Of a stretch of 64,000 nt of DNA, positions 55,980 to 64,000 are shown piece by piece. The position numbers and the translations under genes are program-made. The stretch lies in the NCBI RefSeq assembly GCF_005217525.1, contig NZ_PNXQ01000016.1, forward strand, positions 860,953 through 924,952, in the 5' to 3' direction. This DNA comes from Paenibacillus terrae (GTDB taxonomy: Bacteria > Bacillota > Bacilli > Paenibacillales > Paenibacillaceae). How positions within the stretch are numbered: position 1 is the stretch's first letter; each line of letters starts with the position of its first letter. The notes below the pieces were generated by a model, which was given only the letters and a program-made list of their open reading frames with translations, ran no database searches and was not told the DNA's origin.

Positions 55980-56300
55980 TTATTTCCGTTCCGTCGGAAG
56001 CTTGGCAGCCGCTTCAGATACGACCATCGCCAAGTCCTCATTTCCGAACATGGACAGCACTCCCAACACTGTGTCCAGCGGAATATTCCCCGCTTCTTCA
56101 CGCGATACAGTCAGCTTGCGTACTCGCAGCAGACGCTCATTGCTATCCTGCTGCGGATAAGCTACACGATACAGTTCCTCTGGCTCCAGCCCGTGATTGA
56201 TGCACCATTGCGCAAACACAAGGATCATCATATCCTCTTCCTGCTTATAATTTTCAATGATAGCCTCTTCTAGTTGTTTACCGCGGTTGTGCTCTTCCAT
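55980..56300 (-). CDS. Conserved hypothetical protein
   Basis: 106 residues, soluble, mostly helical and acidic at the N-terminus. No motif I recognise; it contains YRVAYPQQDSNERLLRVRKL and ends in SEAAAKLPTERK. ATG 56300. It sits between an oxidoreductase gene and the DUF6171-type gene, with a likely shared transcript. Confidence 0.65.
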   Translation of the reverse strand: MEEHNRGKQLEEAIIENYKQEEDMMILVFAQWCINHGLEPEELYRVAYPQQDSNERLLRVRKLTVSREEAGNIPLDTVLGVLSMFGNEDLAMVVSEAAAKLPTERK

Positions 56301-56369
56301 TCGCTCATTTCTCCTTCAATCTATTTCTCGATGTCTGGACTGCCTTGATGGCTGTCTTTCCTTCTATAT

Positions 56370-57314
56370 TTAGTCATTCAAACGGCTAATGAGCTCGTCC
56401 GCCAACATATGGCTTTCCAGCACTCCACCAGCACGGACACTGCACTCCTCTGGACGATAAATATGCTCCAGAAAATGATTCACCACTCCAGTGAATCCCC
56501 GTCTTTCCAGGGTTGTGTCCCAACTTCCGTATGGTTGTGACAATGGCGGTTTATTTTTTTGCATAAAAATAGCCTGTTCCATGTTGGTCACCTCGACGGA
56601 ACGACCTGCCCCATGCATCTCCAGTCTCTCCATGTCAGCCCCTGCCTGTCTGTTCATACTGTAGCTTCCAGAGGCACTTCCCAAACGTACCGACCCGATA
56701 GCAACGTTCATATATCCTTCACTCGTCGTGTCCAAACTGCTATGCATCAGCTCATAATCATCGCCTCCCAGCCACAAAAGCAGATCGAGCATATGAATCA
56801 AATCATCATAAACCGTCTGTGCCGCAGGTCTCCGATCATATCCAGTCCGATGCTTGATCGCCGCGCATTGGCTGAAACCGCCTGCTTCCTCCAGCCACGC
56901 TTTAGCAGCTACATAATGCGGGGCAAAACGTCGGTTAAAGCCGACCGCCAGCAACACAGCCTGTGCCTCCGCAAACGCGGTCATTTCCAGATTTTGACGC
57001 ACATCATAGGACAGCGGTTTATCCACATACACCGCAACACCTTTTTCAATACACGCCATAACCAGATCAAAATGGGCTTCGGTCGCAGCATGTATGAATA
57101 CAGCCTCCGGCTCCCATGCCAGCATTTCCTTCACATCCGTCGTTCCTCTTGGCAGCCTGTACTGCTCCATAATGGAACTAACCGGCTCCTGCGAACGGTT
57201 CATGACACCTACAATATCTACACCTTCGTGCGCAGTCAACAGCGGCAAATACACTTTGCGGGCAATACCGCCCAGACCTGCAATAGCCACTCTTGTTTTC
57301 GTTTGCTTATTCAT
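56370..57314 (-). CDS. Gfo/Idh/MocA-family oxidoreductase (third copy)
   Basis: 314 residues. Rossmann motif IAGLGGIARKVYLPLL at 11-26; the Lys site is YVDKPLSYD, with Asp instead of the usual Glu; YDDLIHMLDLLLWLGG near 175 has Asp and His. It lacks part of the usual C-terminal region. Not near the main sugar cluster. ATG 57314. Substrate unknown. Confidence 0.88.
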   Translation of the reverse strand: MNKQTKTRVAIAGLGGIARKVYLPLLTAHEGVDIVGVMNRSQEPVSSIMEQYRLPRGTTDVKEMLAWEPEAVFIHAATEAHFDLVMACIEKGVAVYVDKPLSYDVRQNLEMTAFAEAQAVLLAVGFNRRFAPHYVAAKAWLEEAGGFSQCAAIKHRTGYDRRPAAQTVYDDLIHMLDLLLWLGGDDYELMHSSLDTTSEGYMNVAIGSVRLGSASGSYSMNRQAGADMERLEMHGAGRSVEVTNMEQAIFMQKNKPPLSQPYGSWDTTLERRGFTGVVNHFLEHIYRPEECSVRAGGVLESHMLADELISRLND

Positions 57315-57383
57315 ATCATACCCACCTCTGATGACTCATTTCTTCTGTTGTCTAGTTTACATGGAAGTCCGCTGACAAGCAAA

Positions 57384-57430
57384 GAAAAGAGGCTGCCCCC
57401 GATCCAGTTAGACCTGACGGAACAGCCTCT
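57384..57430 (-). terminator. Terminator of the TerC gene
   Basis: AGAGGCTG/CAGCCTCT form an 8-bp stem around a 27-base loop, with TTTTCTTTG on the minus strand. Similar in sequence to the first lysC terminator. Confidence 0.85.
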
Positions 57431-57478
57431 ATGCATGAGCGTCCAAGCTTCAGCTACGATGATTTCAGTGTGCTTAGC

Positions 57479-58168
57479 TTAGGCGTGCAGCGCTTGTTTT
57501 CTTGTTTTTTCACTTTTTATTTTTTTAACACGCATTCCAATGGCTACAATCAGAACAACGACTAGAGCTTCAAATCCGTATTTGACTACCCCATTCGTAA
57601 ACCAATGTGCAATCAGCGGCTCGGCCACTACCATTTTGGCAGCAGTATAGGCCAGTACAGCAGCTCCAATTGTAATGACTATCGGGAAGCGTTCGGTCAG
57701 CTTCAAAATAATTGTACTGCCCCACACCATAATCGGAACGGAAATCGCCAGTCCCAAAATAACAAGCAGCATATTTCCATGAGCTGCTCCCGCAACGGCA
57801 AGTACATTGTCGAGCCCCATCATGGTGTCGGCAATAATAATGGTACGAATCGCGGCCCACATTTGATTGGTTGCAGAGATTTCATGCTTTTTCTCCTCAA
57901 TTAGCAGCTTGTAAGCAATGTAGATGAGCGCGAGCCCCCCGATTAAACGCAAGCCGTAAATTTGCAGTAAGTATGTGACCAGCACCGTAGCAATAACACG
58001 AATGACGACCGCGCCGACCGTCCCCCAAATAATGACCTTTTTTTGATTGGCCTTCTCTACATTGCGAGCTGCAAGACCAATCACAATCGCATTGTCACCA
58101 GCCAGCACCAAATCAATGATAATGATTGACAATAGTGCGGTTAAAAACTCAATTGACAAAAAATCCAT
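57479..58168 (-). CDS. TerC-family membrane protein (Mn export type)
   Basis: 229 residues with seven hydrophobic helices. The metal motif DLVLAGDNAIVIGLA (about 20-34) and the second TMMGLDNVLAVAGAAHGN near 115 are diagnostic of TerC; B. subtilis relatives YceF, YkoY and YjbE are linked to manganese export or to metalation of exported enzymes. ATG 58168. A manganese riboswitch precedes it, supporting this role. Confidence 0.9.
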   Translation of the reverse strand: MDFLSIEFLTALLSIIIIDLVLAGDNAIVIGLAARNVEKANQKKVIIWGTVGAVVIRVIATVLVTYLLQIYGLRLIGGLALIYIAYKLLIEEKKHEISATNQMWAAIRTIIIADTMMGLDNVLAVAGAAHGNMLLVILGLAISVPIMVWGSTIILKLTERFPIVITIGAAVLAYTAAKMVVAEPLIAHWFTNGVVKYGFEALVVVLIVAIGMRVKKIKSEKTRKQALHA

Positions 58169-58227
58169 ACGTTTCTCCCACCTTCTTTATTTATTTGTTA
58201 TACTGTACTTAGTTCTGCGCTTTATAC

Positions 58228-58268
58228 TAAAAAAGCGCCATTTCACGGAATCCGGAAACGGCGCTTGA
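58228..58268 (-). terminator. Second terminator in the riboswitch leader
   Basis: AAGCGCC and GGCGCTT pair over 7 bp, followed by TTTTTTA on the minus strand, between the riboswitch and the TerC gene. It may back up the main expression platform. Confidence 0.75.
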
Positions 58269-58286
58269 CCCAAATTTAGCATCAAA

Positions 58287-58416
58287 AAAAGACCATTACC
58301 CGGATTCCAAAAATCCTGGCAAAGGTCTCGCTTACAACATTACGTTGCCAATAAAGCCGGGGATTTTAAAATCCCGTAATGACGACTTTACTCGTTGAGC
58401 TACTCCCCTTTGGGAA
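58287..58416 (-). ncRNA. yybP-ykoY manganese riboswitch with terminator platform
   Basis: On the minus strand the hallmark AAAGGGGAGTAGC (about 58399-58411) opens the aptamer and GAGACCTTTGCC closes it (58318-58329). A terminator at 58287-58329 (GACC/GGTC with AGGATT/AATCC, then TTTTTTT) shares the 3' aptamer strand. Known members switch on when Mn is bound, preventing the terminator. Confidence 0.9.
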
Positions 58417-58519
58417 CTATTCTATTAGTGGCAGTATAGCACACATTATTGGGAATGTGAACCCTATTTTTTTCTGTATAAGCGACAAGCCGAACAGGGA
58501 TATTGAAAGAGGTATGTAA

Positions 58520-59137
58520 ATGAAAAAATGGCTACTCGCTGCGGCTTATGTTTCGCTGCTCTGCATCGCGTTTATCTACAAAAATGATTGGCTCGCCTGG
58601 GCGAACAAGCAAACCTCTTTTCCGGCTCTGCTGCTGCTCGCGTTTCTGTTCGCGTTAATTCCATTTGTACCTTACAAGCTGATTATCGCTTCCATTGCTT
58701 ATGCAGCAGGTGCCTGGCAAGGCGCTCTGATCTGCTGGCTTGGCACTACATTCGCTGCGCTGGCCGTTTACAGCGCGGTCCGTATTCTCTTCCGTGACAA
58801 AGGACGGGCTTATCTGGAACGAATTCAAGCGTTGGAGCGCTTGAACCGGGTCATGGAGCAAGAACCTTTTGCTGCTGTGCTGTTGGCCCGCCTGATTCCG
58901 ATCATCCCGCAGGCAGCGGTGAATGTATATGCCGGGGTCGCAGGCTTTCCGTTCTGGAGCTTTATGCTGGGTACGGCCATTGGCAAGCTTCCTGCAATTG
59001 CGGTATACGCTTATGCAGGCGGGACTATTGCAGAACATCCTGTGACTGGATTGCTCATTTTGCTGCTGTATACAGCACTGGTGGGCGGAGGCTTTGTGCT
59101 TTATCGCAAAAGAATTCAACGTGTCCATAAATCATAG
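58520..59137 (+). CDS. VTT-domain (TVP38/TMEM64) membrane protein
   Basis: 205 residues, six hydrophobic helices, with FVPYKLIIASIAYAAGAWQGALICWLGTTFAA (split 50-82) and the reentrant-loop motif ARLIPIIPQAAVNVYAGVAG (about 123-142) of VTT/DedA relatives. Such proteins are thought to move lipids across the membrane; a precise role is unknown. ATG 58520, GAGG-type site upstream. It diverges from the TerC gene. Confidence 0.85.
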   Translation: MKKWLLAAAYVSLLCIAFIYKNDWLAWANKQTSFPALLLLAFLFALIPFVPYKLIIASIAYAAGAWQGALICWLGTTFAALAVYSAVRILFRDKGRAYLERIQALERLNRVMEQEPFAAVLLARLIPIIPQAAVNVYAGVAGFPFWSFMLGTAIGKLPAIAVYAYAGGTIAEHPVTGLLILLLYTALVGGGFVLYRKRIQRVHKS

Positions 59138-59235
59138 CTTCTGTTGAGCCTTTCCGCTGGATCTGTAAGGATGTAGGTTGGTGATGGCTTTTAGTTCAGA
59201 GAAATTTGCAAAGCTGGTTTGTTTCTGTCGTTCCA

Positions 59236-59264
59236 TTGGATTTTGCGAACATGTCGTATATAAT
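59236..59264 (+). promoter_or_regulatory. Sigma-A promoter of msrAB
   Basis: TTGGAT (59236-59241), 17 bases, then TATAAT (59259-59264), about 60 bases before the msrAB ATG. Confidence 0.7.
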
Positions 59265-59325
59265 TTAATTGTAAGCTATTTAAATAACAACTAATTGAAA
59301 CTTTCTCAGAATGGAGTGACAAATA

Positions 59326-60297
59326 ATGAGCACCAACAATCCAAACACCGTGGAGAAGGCAACTTTTGCAGGCGGCTGCTTCTGGTGCATGGTTTCCCCC
59401 TTCGAGGAACTGCCCGGCATTGTAAAGGTAAGATCCGGTTACACAGGAGGACATACGGAAAACCCGACCTATGAAGAGGTATGTTCCGAAACAACGGGAC
59501 ATGTAGAAGCCGTACAGATTACATTTGATACGCAAATCTTCCCATATGAAAAATTATTAGAGCTGTTCTGGCAACAGATTGATCCGACGGATGAAGATGG
59601 ACAATTCCACGATAGAGGCTCATCCTACCAAACAGCTATTTTCTATCATAACGAAGAACAAAGAATCAAGGCAGAGGCTTCCAAAAAAGCGCTGGGTGAA
59701 AGCGGCCGTTTTGACAAGCCTATTGCTACACCGATTCTGCCTGCGGCAACCTTTTATGAAGCGGAAGAATATCATCAGGACTATCATAAGAAGAATCCCT
59801 CCCATTACAAGCGCTACCGCAAAGGCTCCGGACGTGAAGATTTTATTGAGCAAAATTGGTCGGGCAAAATCGATAAATCTAATTTGAAAGAGCGACTGAC
59901 ACCTATTCAATATGAAGTAACACAAAAAAACGCGACTGAGCGCCCTTTTCAAAATGAGTTTTGGGACCATGAGGGTGAAGGCATTTATGTGGACATTGTT
60001 TCGGGAGAGCCTTTGTTCAGCTCGCTCGACAAATATGATGCAGGGTGTGGGTGGCCCAGCTTCACTCGTCCGTTACGCAGCTATAATGTCAAAGAAAAAA
60101 CAGACCTCAGCCACTTTATGATTCGTACCGAGGTCCGCAGTCGCGAAGCCGACTCCCATTTGGGACACGTATTTGATGATGGTCCGGGTCCAGATGGCCT
60201 GCGCTATTGTATTAATTCCGCCGCTCTCCGTTTTGTACCTCAGGAAGACTTGGAACGTGAAGGCTATGGAGCCTATAAGTCACTATTTGAAAAGTAA
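59326..60297 (+). CDS. msrAB: Fused methionine sulfoxide reductase MsrA-MsrB
   Basis: Repairs both epimers of methionine sulfoxide. The MsrA part (about 1-165) has the GGCFWC motif with nucleophile Cys18 and Cys21; the MsrB part (about 180-320) has [11 protein letters not shown] with catalytic Cys295 and the ADSHLGHVF motif. The linker is about 15 residues. No signal peptide, so cytosolic. 323 residues. ATG 59326, AATGGAGTG upstream. Flanked by its own promoter and terminator. Confidence 0.96.
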   Translation: MSTNNPNTVEKATFAGGCFWCMVSPFEELPGIVKVRSGYTGGHTENPTYEEVCSETTGHVEAVQITFDTQIFPYEKLLELFWQQIDPTDEDGQFHDRGSSYQTAIFYHNEEQRIKAEASKKALGESGRFDKPIATPILPAATFYEAEEYHQDYHKKNPSHYKRYRKGSGREDFIEQNWSGKIDKSNLKERLTPIQYEVTQKNATERPFQNEFWDHEGEGIYVDIVSGEPLFSSLDKYDAGCGWPSFTRPLRSYNVKEKTDLSHFMIRTEVRSREADSHLGHVFDDGPGPDGLRYCINSAALRFVPQEDLEREGYGAYKSLFEK

Positions 60298-60317
60298 ATA
60301 GACTTCAAAAAAATTTT

Positions 60318-60368
60318 AGGCTGGCCCGGAAATCATCTTTCGCAGATGACCTCGGGTCAGCCTTTTTG
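60318..60368 (+). terminator. Terminator of msrAB
   Basis: AGGCTGGCCCGG pairs with CCTCGGGTCAGCCT around a loop and TTTTT follows. It converges with amj. Confidence 0.85.
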
Positions 60369-60396
60369 GAATTAAAATCAGTATATGTATTTCCCG

Positions 60397-61209
60397 TCAG
60401 CCCATAATCCACCCAAGCCAGAATGCGAGCGGCACCAACAGCAACTGTGCAAGCAACGTGCCTCCCAAACGCGAGATGATCATCCAGCCGTACATGCTAT
60501 TCATACGGTTCAAGGGCAGCTCCCCACGCAGCGTTTTTTCAGACAATACTGCCAATCTGGGATCAATTAGCAGGGTCAGCAGCACCGTTGCCATACCATT
60601 GATTAGACCTGATGACATCGACATTGCCGTCCCTTGAGCGGGCCACAGGAAAGATGCGTATAAAGCAGACACCACTCCAGTCGTATATATCGCGGTCACA
60701 GTCATATTCAGGGTAATCAGGCGCTTGGGGATCGCTCCCCTGAACAGCGAGGTGAGCATGGACCCGGTTGGACGCTTCATGTAGTAGCCTGCATGCTTCC
60801 AGCGGTTGTGCACCATTAAATGACGCACCAGTGCAGGAATAGAGCCAGTATGCTCCAGATGCACAATCCATCTGGCCGACATGCGTACCACGGTCGGATA
60901 CAAAATAATAGCGATCATGGTCCCCACGGTTGCTGCCAGTAGAACCCCGTGCATGTACAGCTCCAGCCTAACATTAGCCCCACCCGCTCGTATGGCAGCC
61001 TTCGCCTGATCGACCATACCTCCCAGTAAAGGTCCCTGCGCCATATTGGAGGTGCGCGAAACCAACAGCAGCATGCCCGCTACGGTTAAAGCCAATCCAA
61101 TTCGACGTGCTCGCAAACCGCCAAGACGGAGGGCATAGGTCAAACTGTCTGTAGTATGTATAATGATGGTTAGCATAAAGACGAAACTCCAGGCAAGCAA
61201 TTGCTCCAC
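60397..61209 (-). CDS. amj: Lipid II flippase Amj
   Basis: Alternate lipid II flippase (B. subtilis YdaH), used when MurJ is missing or blocked. 270 residues, six or more hydrophobic helices; TTDSLTYALRLGGLRARRIGLALT near 20-43 and MTVTAIYTTGVVSALYASFLWP near 170 fit the family. ATG 61209. In B. subtilis it is controlled by sigma-M; no such promoter is obvious here. Confidence 0.9.
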   Translation of the reverse strand: MEQLLAWSFVFMLTIIIHTTDSLTYALRLGGLRARRIGLALTVAGMLLLVSRTSNMAQGPLLGGMVDQAKAAIRAGGANVRLELYMHGVLLAATVGTMIAIILYPTVVRMSARWIVHLEHTGSIPALVRHLMVHNRWKHAGYYMKRPTGSMLTSLFRGAIPKRLITLNMTVTAIYTTGVVSALYASFLWPAQGTAMSMSSGLINGMATVLLTLLIDPRLAVLSEKTLRGELPLNRMNSMYGWMIISRLGGTLLAQLLLVPLAFWLGWIMG

Positions 61210-61349
61210 TCCTTTTCAGGTATTCTGCACACCATTATACGCTTTTTCTCCAAATACATTTTACAATATATTCATTTCTTTGATTTCCGTTTGTTTAAGC
61301 GGACAGCGGGTAATACATACTACATCATCTGCTATAAGGAGTGTTGGGT

Positions 61350-61740
61350 ATGCCTTGGACCAAACATGATTCCCCCCCCATCTATGAAAAATCTGGAGCC
61401 GCGTGTGCGAGAAACAGCCGTTGATATTGCTAACGCACTACTTCGTGACTGCTACGAAGAAGGACGTTCCATTGCGATTGCAACCTCTCAAGCCGAGGAA
61501 TGGGACGATAACCACCCCACTGGACGAGACGGGAAACAGAAAAAACATGAGCAACAACATTCAAGCAGAAACGGGAAAAACAAGCATTCTGCTTCTTCGG
61601 AGCCTCAGGAGCCTATTCATGTCGTGCCACATGAGTATGGCTGGGCTATTAAGGAAGAAGGGCATGATAAACCTGCTTCCACTTTCCGGCTCAAAAATGA
61701 AGCGGTGAACGAGGCTCAAAAATTAGTAAACCAACAGTAG
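61350..61740 (+). pseudogene. DUF2188-type gene frameshifted at a run of eight C
   Basis: ATG 61350, eight bases after AAGGAG, opens MPWTKHDSPP, but the frame stops after 24 codons at 61424. The run of eight C at 61372-61379 is the cause: with seven the frame would continue to 61740 as MKNLEPRVRETAVDIANALL...GWAIKEEGHDKPASTFRLKNEAV, the ChaB/DUF2188 pattern (HVVPHEYGWAIK near the end). About 129 residues when intact. Sequencing error, a true pseudogene, or slippage-based switching cannot be separated here. Confidence 0.75.
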
Positions 61741-61866
61741 ATTTCGGCGATTATTCATGACCAAAACGGACGCATTCATTCTACTTTAAAGCCCTCCTGC
61801 TGAAGCCTGGATACAGCGAAAGGATGTCACGCAGGAAGATTTCTCTTCTAACGTAACACCCTTTCC

Positions 61867-62571
61867 TTATTGACGAAGGCTGTGGACGACCGGCACTGTA
61901 TTGGCAACTACCTTTTGGGCTGGAATAGCCGCAGGCAGTACCTTTTTCACAGGTCGGTGTAGTTGGAACGTTGTCGTCCATGTAATTATTTTTCCGGCGA
62001 GCCACACAGCCAGTATGGTAAACATTGTTTCCTTCACAGGCAGATACAACAGCGATAATCCCAATACAATGATGTCACTGACGATAAACACGTTACCGAT
62101 TTTCCATCCGCGCCACTCGCTGAGCAGCAGGGACAAAATATCATCGCCCCCGGTTGCTCCACCAAATCGCAATACGATTCCGGCACCCAAGCCTGTAAGC
62201 ACTCCGCAAAGCAGAGCCGCTACCAGCAAGTTGCCGTGCAGATCTATAACCAGCGTCGAATACTTTTCAAATCCTGCATAAAACAGGGAAAAGGCGACCG
62301 CCCCGATCAATGCCAGCAGCATGAATCTTCTGCCCTTCAGTACCCAGGCCAGCAATATGACAGGGATATCGAGCAGTAGCATACTCCAAGCCGGAGACAC
62401 GCCAAATGCGTAATGTCCCAGCAGGGCCAAGCCTGCAAATCCGCCTTCTGACAAATGATTTTGAGCATTGATGTGATAATACGTAAAAGCTAAAATGCAT
62501 GTTCCGAGCAGCATGACAGCAATCTGCCTTAATGCTCCATTGTTCACGATAGATTCGTAAGTTTTCCTCAT
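61867..62571 (-). CDS. YitT-family membrane protein
   Basis: 234 residues with six hydrophobic helices in the YitT_membrane domain; ILAFTYYHINAQNHLSEGGFAGLALL (split 23-48) and FGGATGGDDILSLLLSEWRG near 140 are typical. The C-terminal DUF2179 domain of most YitT proteins is absent and replaced by a basic tail. ATG 62571, GGGAG five bases upstream; a longer frame up to 62616 is less likely. Function unknown. Confidence 0.85.
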   Translation of the reverse strand: MRKTYESIVNNGALRQIAVMLLGTCILAFTYYHINAQNHLSEGGFAGLALLGHYAFGVSPAWSMLLLDIPVILLAWVLKGRRFMLLALIGAVAFSLFYAGFEKYSTLVIDLHGNLLVAALLCGVLTGLGAGIVLRFGGATGGDDILSLLLSEWRGWKIGNVFIVSDIIVLGLSLLYLPVKETMFTILAVWLAGKIITWTTTFQLHRPVKKVLPAAIPAQKVVANTVPVVHSLRQ

Positions 62572-62940
62572 ACAGGCTCCCTCGGTTTCTCGTAAGTTTG
62601 ATGTGGATGAACCCACTCTTACGGAAGCTACCGGGTAAGATGTGCCTGGAGGACTTGGTCCTTCGCATGTACAATCCCCTCTTCCGCAGAGTTGGCTTTC
62701 GCAACTTGACGTTACTCCGCGGAAAAGCTAAGTATAAGACAGATCAAATCGTTTCCAAATCGTCCTTTGGGGAAGTATCCTTCGGGGACACATGGTATCC
62801 TGATCCTTTCTTTTGTGGAATAAAACTCCGACATTTCTGTGGTACATGTAATTCTATTATTTATTATACCACACCTTACCACCTGCTAAACAGCTTGCTT
62901 TTTATGCCGCACCATATTTTTATTTTATGCGTGAGCATGC
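62572..62940 (-). other. Long leader of the YitT-family gene
   Basis: An extended -10 (TGG then TATAAT, 62863-62868) lies about 290 bases before the YitT start. The leader between contains a hairpin at about 62675-62730 (CCGCGGAGT with ACTCTGCGG) and other short inverted repeats, but no RNA family that I recognise. A short frame with an AGGGGATTGTACATG start overlaps the YitT start but is not convincing. Confidence 0.45.
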
Positions 62941-62943
62941 TTT

Positions 62944-62998
62944 ATTGTATGTGCGAATAACCGCATTATACCGAAGGTTTGGCGGATGCACATACAAT
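62944..62998. repeat. Branched inverted repeat between YitT and EamA genes
   Basis: Perfect 11-bp arms ATTGTATGTGC (62944-62954) and GCACATACAAT (62988-62998), with inner CCGC/GCGG and ACC/GGT stems. There is no T run on either side, so it is not a plain terminator. Confidence 0.7.
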
Positions 62999-63027
62999 GT
63001 GCTTATGGCATGGTTTATGCAGGTTGT

Positions 63028-63927
63028 TCAGTGATACTCCCCGGCTAATTTGGCTGTTCTGCGTTGGTTGGCCATAAACACCCCTCCGAGTATAAGGAGC
63101 AGCCCGGTCAGAACGTTCCAGCCGATGTGTTCATTCAGAAGCAAAAAGCCCCATACAATAGCGCTCACCGGTACAAAATAAGTCACCGAGGAGGCAAATT
63201 CCGGACTTCCCCGCAAAATCATATAATTGAACAAAATATACGCTACTCCCGATCCCAAAACCCCCAGCCCTATAAGGGAACCCAACACACCAGGGCTGAA
63301 GACGACCGACAGATCAGGTCGATCCACCATTGCCGTCATGATGCCGCCCCCTGCCATCGCACCCAATAGTGTCGCAAAGGTTGCCTGATACATCGACAGA
63401 TTGGATAAAAACCGCTTGGACAACTGCGTTCCGAAGCCATAGCAGAGAGTCGCAAGCAGCATACATCCAAAGCCGACGGGGTCGACAGAAATAATGGATA
63501 CAGGATTAATACCCAGTAAAATAACGATTCCTACAAAAGCGAGTCCCATTCCAAACCACTGCATTCGATGAAAGTTAGCTCCGAACAAGACAAGTCCAAC
63601 CAACATGGTCCAGATTGGCGTGGTGGCATTCAATACGGAAGCCATGCTGCTAGCAATTCTGGTCTCGCTAAAACTAATCAAGGCCCATGGCAAAACCATG
63701 TTCACCAGAGCTACGAGAATAACCGATTTCCATGGAATACTTCTGAATTTAAATGGCTTGCGCATGAGCAGCATCAACAAAACAATAAAAATGAGGCCAA
63801 AGCTGGAACGAAGAAATACAATAGTCCAAGGCCCTACGTGATGAAGCAATAATACCTTGATAAACAAAAACGATCCACCCCAAATGAGGCTTAGCAGCAA
63901 TAGCGCCGCATATAAAGAGCGTGACAA
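63028..63927 (-). CDS. EamA/DMT-family transporter
   Basis: About 299 residues with ten hydrophobic helices and the two EamA repeats (IWGGSFLFIKVLL..., GFGCMLLATLCYGFGTQLSKR). Such carriers export amino acids or other metabolites; the substrate cannot be told. The start is uncertain: TTG 63927 has AAGAAGG eight bases upstream and gives LSRSLYAALLLLSLIWGG; TTG 63951 is an alternative. Followed by the hairpin region before YitT. Confidence 0.85.
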   Translation of the reverse strand: MSRSLYAALLLLSLIWGGSFLFIKVLLLHHVGPWTIVFLRSSFGLIFIVLLMLLMRKPFKFRSIPWKSVILVALVNMVLPWALISFSETRIASSMASVLNATTPIWTMLVGLVLFGANFHRMQWFGMGLAFVGIVILLGINPVSIISVDPVGFGCMLLATLCYGFGTQLSKRFLSNLSMYQATFATLLGAMAGGGIMTAMVDRPDLSVVFSPGVLGSLIGLGVLGSGVAYILFNYMILRGSPEFASSVTYFVPVSAIVWGFLLLNEHIGWNVLTGLLLILGGVFMANQRRTAKLAGEYH

Positions 63928-64000
63928 TATGTATACCTTCTTTCTTTCCAATAATTGATGATTGCTTTGGCAAAGGAATAATTTCTATGATGAGGTATAA

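Noticed and set aside
62267-62704. Minus-strand frame overlapping the YitT gene
   Set aside because: An AGGGGATTGTACATG start looks plausible, but the product is unlike any family and overlaps the well-supported YitT frame.

Overview
The window is a stretch of a Gram-positive, endospore-forming, facultatively anaerobic chromosome. Gene order (spoIIIAA-AH, accBC, yqhY, nusB, folD, xseAB, ispA, dxs, tlyA, argR, recN, spoIVB, spo0A), moderate GC, strong AGGAGG ribosome binding sites and protein style point to Paenibacillus, most likely the P. polymyxa group. Most genes lie on the minus strand. I saw no rRNA, tRNA, insertion sequence, prophage or CRISPR array.

Region 1 (1-30 kb) is conserved core. 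Read in the direction of transcription it runs yqhR, pepP-like peptidase, efp, lysC, the eight-gene spoIIIA operon with a good sigma-E promoter, accB-accC-yqhY-amaP-DUF2273, nusB-folD-xseA-xseB-ispA-dxs-tlyA, then a 158-residue membrane-anchored protein with argR and recN under a promoter carrying a perfect LexA-type box, spoIVB, and spo0A (cut by the window edge). yqhQ and a small membrane gene run the other way. A patatin-like lipase and a secreted glycosidase-like protein follow.

Region 2 (30-47.7 kb) holds mntR, splB, ccdA, metG with a Met T-box leader, zur-yidD, a secreted PKD-domain protein, and an anaerobic fermentation block (pflB-pflA, adhE and a divergent fnr). TGTGA-N6-TCACA boxes stand in the pflB and adhE control regions, two of them exactly at -41.5 of predicted promoters. 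A 5-bp tandem repeat (TGAAG, nearly 10 copies) lies between adhE and fnr. A DODA-type dioxygenase and a YodB-like redox regulator follow.

Region 3 (47.7-57.4 kb) is accessory sugar metabolism: a five-gene cluster of two Gfo/Idh/MocA oxidoreductases, two xylose-isomerase-like TIM barrels and ThuA, with a divergent AraC regulator. It could be a keto-sugar pathway. Beside it are a GH51 arabinofuranosidase and another small oxidoreductase operon.

Region 4 (57.4-64 kb) has a TerC-family protein under a yybP-ykoY (manganese) riboswitch, a VTT-domain membrane protein, an MsrA-MsrB fusion, the lipid II flippase Amj, a DUF2188-type gene broken at a run of eight C, a YitT-family protein with a long leader, and an EamA transporter.

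The best leads for something new are the LexA-boxed operon with its degenerate nuclease-like protein, the TGAAG array made of FNR half-sites, the possible keto-sugar cluster, and the poly-C frameshift. All functions are read from sequence and family knowledge; nothing was searched or computed.
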